From contig NZ_JBATUX010000028.1 in the NCBI RefSeq assembly GCF_049671445.1, forward strand, positions 45,149 through 109,148: DNA of 64,000 nucleotides, read 5' to 3'. Position 1 is the first letter of the stretch. Every line of letters starts with the position of its first letter. The position numbers and the translations under genes were made by a program. Of the stretch, positions 59,140 to 64,000 are shown piece after piece. The notes below the pieces were generated by a model. It made no database searches and had not been told where the DNA came from. It worked only from the letters and a program-made list of their open reading frames with translations. This DNA comes from Paenisporosarcina sp049671445. GTDB lineage: Bacteria > Bacillota > Bacilli > Bacillales_A > Planococcaceae.

Positions 59140-59400
59140 TTATTCGTTTTTCTGATTCATCATATTAGCTATCTCGTTTAGATTTAGCTTATTTCCTTTT
59201 TCAACAACTGACTTAACGATTTGTTCTTCTAAATCTTTTGAAATTGGTTTATTAGCGATTTTAGAAACTTTTCGTACAATTTTTTTTACTTGTTTTTCAT
59301 CAGAAAAATCAGCGTATTGTATCGCATTTGCTAAAGTGAAAACCTCATCCATAGACACACCTGTTTTTTGCTCGATTTTCTTAAAAAATGAATCGTGCAT
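59140..59400 (-). CDS. spoVIF: Stage VI sporulation protein F (SpoVIF)
   Basis: 86 residues: FFKKIEQKTGVSMDEVFTLA, NAIQYADFSDEKQVKKIVRK, VSKIANKPISKDLEEQIV. The length and the pattern 'E-K-T-G-V-x-x-x-x-V-F' are those of SpoVIF (YjcC), needed for spore coat assembly after GerE activation. ATG with AGGAGG. Single gene, convergent with yjcF across a shared terminator. Confidence 0.88.
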   Translation of the reverse strand: MHDSFFKKIEQKTGVSMDEVFTLANAIQYADFSDEKQVKKIVRKVSKIANKPISKDLEEQIVKSVVEKGNKLNLNEIANMMNQKNE

Positions 59401-59602
59401 TTGTTTTTCCTCCTATCTCTAACCTACTACCTACAATGCTTAATAGGATAAATAGTATGACAATGAGGACAAATGTTGACCCTTTAAAGGGTTCACGAGT
59501 TCGATAATAATCACAAAAATTACAACTAGTGCCCATACTATTTGCTAACTTCCCATTCGACCTAGAATATGCAAATAGGTTCGAAAGACAAGGGCACTTT
59601 CC
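59401..59602. other. Short gene-less gap before spoVIF
   Basis: 200 bp between spoVIF and spoVAE, probably holding the spoVIF promoter; a small AAAGGG/CCCTTT hairpin at 59480-59495 could end the spoVA operon. Confidence 0.4.
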
Positions 59603-59968
59603 TCAGGACACTTTCCCTTTAGATTTAAAAATAATTGCACCAATGACTCCAAAAATAATGGCAGCACTGATTCCTGAACTAGTTACTTCAAACATACCTG
59701 TTAAAACGCCTATAAATCCATGCTTCTCAGCCTCTTGCATAGCACCATGAGTCAAAGAGTTTCCAAAAGAAGTAATGGGAATGGTAGCACCTGCTCCAGC
59801 AAAGTCAATAAAGGGTTCATATAAACCAAACCCATCTAGAACGGAACCACTCACAACCAATAAACTTAATGTATGCGCCGGCGTCAATTTCGCCACATCA
59901 AAAAGAAGTTGTCCAATAACACAAATCAGTCCTCCAACAACAAATGCAATAATTACTGATACGATCAT
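59603..59968 (-). CDS. spoVAE: Stage V sporulation protein AE (SpoVAE/AEb)
   Basis: 121 residues with four membrane helices and the conserved motifs CVIGQLLFDVAKLTPAHTLS, DFAGAGATIPITSFGNSLTH and GVLTGMFEVTSSG. Part of the inner spore-membrane channel that moves dipicolinic acid with calcium during sporulation and germination. ATG with GAGGTG. Third gene of the spoVAC-AD-AE operon, 9 bp after spoVAD. Confidence 0.93.
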   Translation of the reverse strand: MIVSVIIAFVVGGLICVIGQLLFDVAKLTPAHTLSLLVVSGSVLDGFGLYEPFIDFAGAGATIPITSFGNSLTHGAMQEAEKHGFIGVLTGMFEVTSSGISAAIIFGVIGAIIFKSKGKVS

Positions 59969-59977
59969 ATTGTCACC

Positions 59978-60982
59978 TCAATCCATCGACAATTCAACAG
60001 CATGGGCAATACACGGAATAGTCTCACCCTGTTGAAATGATAATGGGGATAGTAAAGCACCTGTAGCTACGAGTAATATTTTTTTCCATTGCTTGCTTAA
60101 TAATTCGGCATAAATTGGCCCTAAATATACGGAAGCTGAACATCCTGCTCCACTTGCTCCTGATAAGAACTTCTCATTATTGCCATAAAATTCAGCCCCG
60201 GCATCACGATAATTATCTACTAAATACGAAGAAACTCCGCTTGATTTAATTAATTCCTGCAGGATAGAAAATCCATTCTTACCTAAATCACCTGTCATGA
60301 CAAAATCGTAGGAAGTTCCTTTATTTTGGGCTAAGTGTTTTTGAATTGTATCAAACGCTGCTGGTGCCATTGCACTTCCCATATCTAAAGGATCTGTACA
60401 TTCACAATCCATAACCTGTCCAATTGTGGCAGACTGAACAAATGGTTTACCACTTTGATAATGAGAAAGTATACCGTACCCACCACCAGTGACTGTCCAT
60501 TGTCCCGTAGGAGGTTTTTGTGCTCCATATTCTATCGGATAGCGGAATTGTCGTTCAACAGCGTTATGCTGACTTGCGGCTCCGAATAATATGTTGTCCA
60601 TCAGTTTTGTCTCAAGAATAAAGCTTGCCGTTATAAGAGAAGAAACACTCGTTGCACAAGCTGAAAACATTCCCATAAACGGAGTCGCTAATTGACGAGC
60701 AGCAAAATTAGTAGGTGTCATTTCATTGACCAAATCTCCAGCAAGGAATAAATCGATGTCTGAAAGCTTAAATCCGCCTTTCATCACAGCCATATTACAC
60801 GTATCTTCTATTAATTGTGAATGACCTTTTTCATTCGTCTCTTGTCCAACTCGTTCATCTTCATAAATTACGTCAAAATGTGGATGGAATGGACTTTCTT
60901 TTTCAAGAGGTCCCACTGACACTGCTGTAGATACAATACTTGGTTTAGAGGCGAATTGGTACGTACCCGATTTTTTCACCAA
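59978..60982 (-). CDS. spoVAD: Stage V sporulation protein AD (SpoVAD)
   Basis: 334 residues of thiolase-like fold: VSVGPLEKESPFHPHFDVIY, FLAGDLVNEMTPTNFAARQL and MFSACATSVSSL where a thiolase would have its active Cys. It binds dipicolinic acid on the spore inner membrane. The start overlaps spoVAC's end by 7 bases, so the operon is coupled. Confidence 0.95.
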   Translation of the reverse strand: MVKKSGTYQFASKPSIVSTAVSVGPLEKESPFHPHFDVIYEDERVGQETNEKGHSQLIEDTCNMAVMKGGFKLSDIDLFLAGDLVNEMTPTNFAARQLATPFMGMFSACATSVSSLITASFILETKLMDNILFGAASQHNAVERQFRYPIEYGAQKPPTGQWTVTGGGYGILSHYQSGKPFVQSATIGQVMDCECTDPLDMGSAMAPAAFDTIQKHLAQNKGTSYDFVMTGDLGKNGFSILQELIKSSGVSSYLVDNYRDAGAEFYGNNEKFLSGASGAGCSASVYLGPIYAELLSKQWKKILLVATGALLSPLSFQQGETIPCIAHAVELSMD

Positions 60983-61431
60983 GAGATTACCCCCATTTTC
61001 ACTAGTATCGTTTTAATCAGTGCTACAACAAATGCAGAAAATACACCGTACACAATTACTGGGCCAGCAAGTTTAAACATATTAACACCAACACCAAGAA
61101 TAAACCCTTCTGATTTATGCTCGATTGCTGCTGAGATCACAGCATTACCAAAACCCGTTACTGGCACTGCAGAACCAGCACCACCGAACTGCCCAATTTT
61201 TTTATAAATACCAAAACCCGTTAGAAGCATCGCAAAAAAGACCATTGTTGCTACCGAAGGATTACTCGCAGTTCGTTCGGTGAAATTAAAAAAGTACATG
61301 TATACAAATGAAACGATTTGACCAATTGCACAAATAATTCCGCCTGTCAGAAAAGCTTTCAAACAGTTTTTCAGGACTGGACGTTTTGGTGCTAATTGAT
61401 CTACGGTTTGTTGATAGGATTCAGCGTCCAT
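60976..61431 (-). CDS. spoVAC: Stage V sporulation protein AC (SpoVAC)
   Basis: 151 residues and about four helices. PKRPVLKNCLKAFLTGGIIC, GAGSAVPVTGFGNAVISAA and GFILGVGVNMFKLAGPVIVY match SpoVAC, the mechanosensitive channel part of the dipicolinate-release system. Its ATG overlaps the stop of the lipoprotein gene by one base. Confidence 0.95.
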   Translation of the reverse strand: MDAESYQQTVDQLAPKRPVLKNCLKAFLTGGIICAIGQIVSFVYMYFFNFTERTASNPSVATMVFFAMLLTGFGIYKKIGQFGGAGSAVPVTGFGNAVISAAIEHKSEGFILGVGVNMFKLAGPVIVYGVFSAFVVALIKTILVKMGVISW

Positions 61432-61838
61432 TACGTTTGCTCCTTTGCTAATGCCTGCAGTTTATCTAAATCTTTTTTCAATTCATCCATCGTTGGTTGT
61501 TCCTCAATAATTTTCTTTAATTCCCACGTAATTTTTAAATCACTGGATACAAAAACATCATGATCAGGAAACGAAGATTTCACTTCTTTTTCAATTGATT
61601 TTTTTATTTTTTCCTTTTTAAATTTAGACATTTGTTCTACTTGCAATGACACGACTAGTTGATGATCAAAAAACACTGCAGCTGCTTCACTTAAATTTTT
61701 GTTGTCTGTAAAGACTTCTTCCAGTTTCTCAACCTCTTGCTGATCATCATCAACATGATAAGTAGATACTTTAAATTCTTCTGAACAACCTGTTAATCCA
61801 AATAAAATCAAGCTTATGATCCATAATTTTTTCATCAT
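61431..61838 (-). CDS. Sporulation lipoprotein, YhcN/YlaJ-like, first gene of the spoVA operon
   Basis: 135 residues from the ATG at 61838 (AAAGGTGAG site). MMKKLWIISLILFGLTGCSE is a lipoprotein signal. The mature domain (STYHVDDDQQEVEKLEEVFT, AAAVFFDHQLVVSLQVEQMS, FKKEKIKKSIEKEVKSSFPD) is the YhcN/YlaJ fold of spore inner-membrane lipoproteins. A YhcN-like gene before spoVAC/AD/AE also occurs in the spoVA2mob operons linked to spore heat resistance, but the present locus is chromosomal in context. Confidence 0.85.
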   Translation of the reverse strand: MMKKLWIISLILFGLTGCSEEFKVSTYHVDDDQQEVEKLEEVFTDNKNLSEAAAVFFDHQLVVSLQVEQMSKFKKEKIKKSIEKEVKSSFPDHDVFVSSDLKITWELKKIIEEQPTMDELKKDLDKLQALAKEQT

Positions 61839-61967
61839 TTTCTCACCTTTTATCCTAGTATGGTGTTTTTGCAAAAGTTTATGTATGAATTGGTTGACGC
61901 GCCCTGTTGTTCGAACACATTCGACATACAGTATAAAGACTTTGAAAGATAGCGAGGTGAAAACAAA

Positions 61968-62504
61968 ATGGGATGTGGACGTAACTTGGAATCATCAACT
62001 TCATCTGTTCTAGGTACTAGGAATGATAAGAAAGATCATTGTATCTGTGACGTAGTCCGTGCAATCAAAGACATTCAAGATGCAGTAGTCGACAACGACT
62101 GTCCGGTGTGTCCAACGAATTGCTTCTTAGAACCACTAGGTGGATTAGTAAGTCCTTCACGTCATCAAGCTGATACTCGTGTATTCATGTTATTGACAAA
62201 AGATGGAACACCGTTCAAAGCTTTTTTCCGCGACAATGACCGTCGTGACTGTGACTGCTTCTCTGTATTCTTCCGTGTAGAAGACGTATTCGATGGTTGC
62301 TGTGCAACTCTTCGTGTATTAGAACCATTGGATCACCATCACAAAGAAGTTGACCTTTTAAGTGATTGTGGTACTAAATTGGATTTAAGAAAAATTTGTA
62401 AAGTACGCGATTTCCGACTTTCTAGCAGCTGTATTACTGTTGACTTGAATTGCTTCTGTGGCATTGAATGTGTAGCAGACGTATTTCTAGATGTTTGTGA
62501 ATAA
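61968..62504 (+). CDS. CotY/CotZ-type spore coat protein
   Basis: 178 residues, Cys-rich. MGCGRNLESSTSSVLG, DHCICDVVRAIKDIQDAVVD, NDCPVCPTNCFLEPLGGLVS, CCATLRVLEP and VDLNCFCGIECVADVFLDVC are the CotY/CotZ pattern of the spore crust and outer coat. The many Cys form cross-links. GAGGTG precedes the ATG. A CATACAGTA at 61925-61933 fits the sigma-K -10 box but no good -35 is seen. A terminator follows. Confidence 0.93.
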   Translation: MGCGRNLESSTSSVLGTRNDKKDHCICDVVRAIKDIQDAVVDNDCPVCPTNCFLEPLGGLVSPSRHQADTRVFMLLTKDGTPFKAFFRDNDRRDCDCFSVFFRVEDVFDGCCATLRVLEPLDHHHKEVDLLSDCGTKLDLRKICKVRDFRLSSSCITVDLNCFCGIECVADVFLDVCE

Positions 62505-62536
62505 AAAATAAACACGTCAAGCGTGCAGTGTCTAAT

Positions 62537-62576
62537 AAGTCCGACTTCCTTTAAATAGGAGGTCGGGCTTGATTTT
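62537..62576 (+). terminator. Intrinsic terminator of the coat gene
   Basis: AAGTCCGACTTCCT pairs with AGGAGGTCGGGCTT, with T-run GATTTTTT. Confidence 0.9.
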
Positions 62577-62659
62577 TTGAATACTCATAGTTTTTGTTAG
62601 ATCACTGAAAGTATGTGTCCTCTTTAATGAAATCGAAGAATTTTTTTCATACAAAAAGA

Positions 62660-62690
62660 CATCCATTGGAACTAATGGATGTCTCTTCAT
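62660..62690 (-). terminator. Intrinsic terminator of cotO
   Basis: AGACATCCATT / AATGGATGTCT, 11-bp stem, T-run on the minus strand. Confidence 0.9.
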
Positions 62691-62694
62691 TCAT

Positions 62695-63075
62695 TTACAT
62701 TCTAGTAGGAAGAATTTTTCCTCGCCACCAAATTTCTTGAATCTCTTGAATTTCAAATGCAGTAATTTCACCATTTGTTAATTTAATTTGCACACTGTCT
62801 GGATGTAAATCCTCTACGACACCATATACTTTTTCTCCATCTTGTAGATAAAAACATAATGGCTTGTAAACATGTTTAGCAAAATCTGACTTCAAAAAAC
62901 GCAATCGGTTCCACATAATAGGATCTTTTTCTACTACTTTTTCGACTGCTTTTATAGCGGGCTCGGGGAAGATCGAAGTACTTTCTTCTTGCCAATACGA
63001 AACCTGTGGTATATGCCGATATACCGGAGGTCCTTGGACAAAAAGGAGCGGATCATTTTCCACTGAAACATACAC
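62695..63075 (-). CDS. cotO: Spore coat protein CotO
   Basis: 126 residues. The C-terminal half (PIMWNRLRFLKSDFAKHVYK, PLCFYLQDGEKVYGVVEDL, SVQIKLTNGEITAFEIQEIQ, IWWRGKILP) is the conserved CotO (YjbX) domain, which organises outer-coat assembly under CotE. The N-terminus is shorter and more variable. It stands between fabI and a cotZ-type gene, as cotO does in Bacillus subtilis. Confidence 0.85.
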   Translation of the reverse strand: MYVSVENDPLLFVQGPPVYRHIPQVSYWQEESTSIFPEPAIKAVEKVVEKDPIMWNRLRFLKSDFAKHVYKPLCFYLQDGEKVYGVVEDLHPDSVQIKLTNGEITAFEIQEIQEIWWRGKILPTRM

Positions 63076-63105
63076 ACCCTTTTTGAGATAGTTTATGCTG
63101 CTGGT

Positions 63106-63876
63106 TTACAAAATGTGAAAACCACTATCGCAGTGTATTGTTTCGCCAGTAATTCCACGAGACAATTGACTAAATAAGAATAAAGCCGTATCGCCAACCT
63201 CTTCTGGTGTTGTATTTCGACGAAGTGGAGCACGCTCTTCAATTTCTTTCAATACACTATTAAAGTCACTTACACCTTTAGAAGACAACGTACGAATCGG
63301 ACCTGCTGAAATCGCATTCACTCGAATGTTGTGTTTTCCTAAATCTGCAGCTAAGTAACGAACTGACATTTCTAAAGAAGCTTTTGCTACACCCATAATA
63401 TTATAGTTAGGCACGACTTTTTCTCCACCTAAGTAAGTTAAAGTAACAATACTTCCACCTTCAGTCATTAGTGGTTTCGCTGCTTTAGCAACGACAGTTA
63501 ATGAGAAAGCACTAATATTATGCGCAAGTAAAAATCCTTCACGAGACGTATCAGAGAAATTCCCCGCCAACTCTTCTGTTTTCGCAAATGCGATACAATG
63601 AGCTAAGCCATCGATTTTTCCTACTTCTTGCCCAATTGTTGAAAAACATTTCTCAACGTCTTCATCATTTGTAACGTCACAAGGAAGAACTAATTCATGT
63701 TTTCCTTCTAATGTTGCCACTAAATCGCGAACTGATTTTTCAAAGCGTTCCCCAGCATACGTGAAAATAATACTTGCACCAGCTTTATCTAAAGACTGAG
63801 CAATCCCCCAAGCAATACTACGTTTGTTTGCTACACCCATAATGACGTACGTTTTTCCTTGTAATGACAAAGACAT
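63106..63876 (-). CDS. fabI: Enoyl-[acyl-carrier-protein] reductase (NADH), FabI
   Basis: 256 residues, short-chain dehydrogenase fold. YVIMGVANKRSIAWGIAQSL is the nucleotide loop specific to FabI, DVTNDEDVE follows, and the active site is YLGGEKVVPNYNIMGVAKAS (Tyr-x6-Lys). It makes the last reduction of each fatty-acid elongation cycle. ATG at 63876 preceded by GGGGGA; the FapR-type box at 63905-63921 lies ~30 bp upstream, so malonyl-CoA-responsive repression is expected. Confidence 0.95.
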   Translation of the reverse strand: MSLSLQGKTYVIMGVANKRSIAWGIAQSLDKAGASIIFTYAGERFEKSVRDLVATLEGKHELVLPCDVTNDEDVEKCFSTIGQEVGKIDGLAHCIAFAKTEELAGNFSDTSREGFLLAHNISAFSLTVVAKAAKPLMTEGGSIVTLTYLGGEKVVPNYNIMGVAKASLEMSVRYLAADLGKHNIRVNAISAGPIRTLSSKGVSDFNSVLKEIEERAPLRRNTTPEEVGDTALFLFSQLSRGITGETIHCDSGFHIL

Positions 63877-63904
63877 GAAAAAATCCCCCTAGTTAATCTA
63901 ATTA

Positions 63905-63921
63905 TTATTACCTGGTACTAA
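63905..63921. promoter_or_regulatory. FapR-type operator before fabI
   Basis: TTATTACCTGGTACTAA, a 17-bp near-palindrome matching the known FapR box pattern TTAGTACCTxxTACTAA in all but one or two bases, next to the fabI start. Confidence 0.8.
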
Positions 63922-64000
63922 TAATACATCACAAGAATCATTAGTGCAAAAAAATCTTTAAAAATAGTGGTCTATGATGGTTTAGCTTAGTTTCGTGGTG

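Overview
The window is AT-rich, single-chromosome DNA from a low-GC, endospore-forming member of the Bacillales. The evidence is the sporulation and coat genes (spoVAC/AD/AE, spoVIF, cotO, a CotY/CotZ protein), a FapR-type box before fabI and the yjcH-yjcG-yjcF order known from Bacillus. A Planococcaceae/Caryophanaceae member (Psychrobacillus, Paenisporosarcina or Lysinibacillus type) is my inference, not shown by a marker here.

Layout. 1-5188 is ordinary chromosome (aldehyde dehydrogenase fragment, oxidoreductase, MFS transporter, AlkA-type glycosylase, thermonuclease, 2H phosphoesterase). 5189-5261 is tRNA-Val(GAC). Its last 42 bases plus one base are repeated exactly at 37741-37783, and a tyrosine integrase starts 100 bp inside the tRNA end, so 5220-37783 is a 32.5-kb genomic island. 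From left to right it holds integrase, excisionase and a DNA-binding regulator with two matching GTCC-N8-GGAC operators; a trio of tandem tyrosine recombinases (RIT-like element); a zone of decayed prophage/ICE genes with a secreted M23 peptidase pair, a Panacea/toxSAS toxin-antitoxin module, a PIN-domain gene and an IS21 relic joined to a TraG/VirD4 scrap; a metallo-beta-lactamase/rhodanese gene; and an 11-kb operon that I regard as the main discovery.

That operon (36772 down to 26225, minus strand) encodes a signal-less OppA-like protein, three tandem 21-residue precursor peptides (plus a decayed fourth core), an inverted-repeat attenuator, an E1/ThiF-like adenylating enzyme with a leader-binding-type N-terminus, a second signal-less OppA-like protein, an M50 membrane protease, an MFS exporter, a large CHAT-type protease, an XRE-TPR regulator of the RRNPP type and, immediately behind it, a 47-residue secreted pro-peptide resembling a pheromone. 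Together these look like a quorum-controlled RiPP (peptide natural product) system with no YcaO, lanthionine or radical-SAM enzyme. I cannot place it in a named class.

37784-43420 is a second, older patch bounded by decayed tRNA-Val 3'-end sequences. It holds small genes, a Mur-ligase/YheCD ATP-grasp fusion and a DUF1456 gene. 43653-46800 has a GNAT, an LtaS-like lipoteichoic-acid synthase and five 42-bp tandem repeats. 46793-52367 is a reactive-sulfur regulon (DsrE, TusA, rhodanese, persulfide dioxygenase-type and TauE proteins, DUF302) with four TACC-N6-GGTA operators of CsoR/CstR type. 52571-57239 has a TAXI-TRAP transporter operon and a PgpA-like gene. 57348-64000 holds yjcHGF, spoVIF, spoVA genes, coat genes and fabI.
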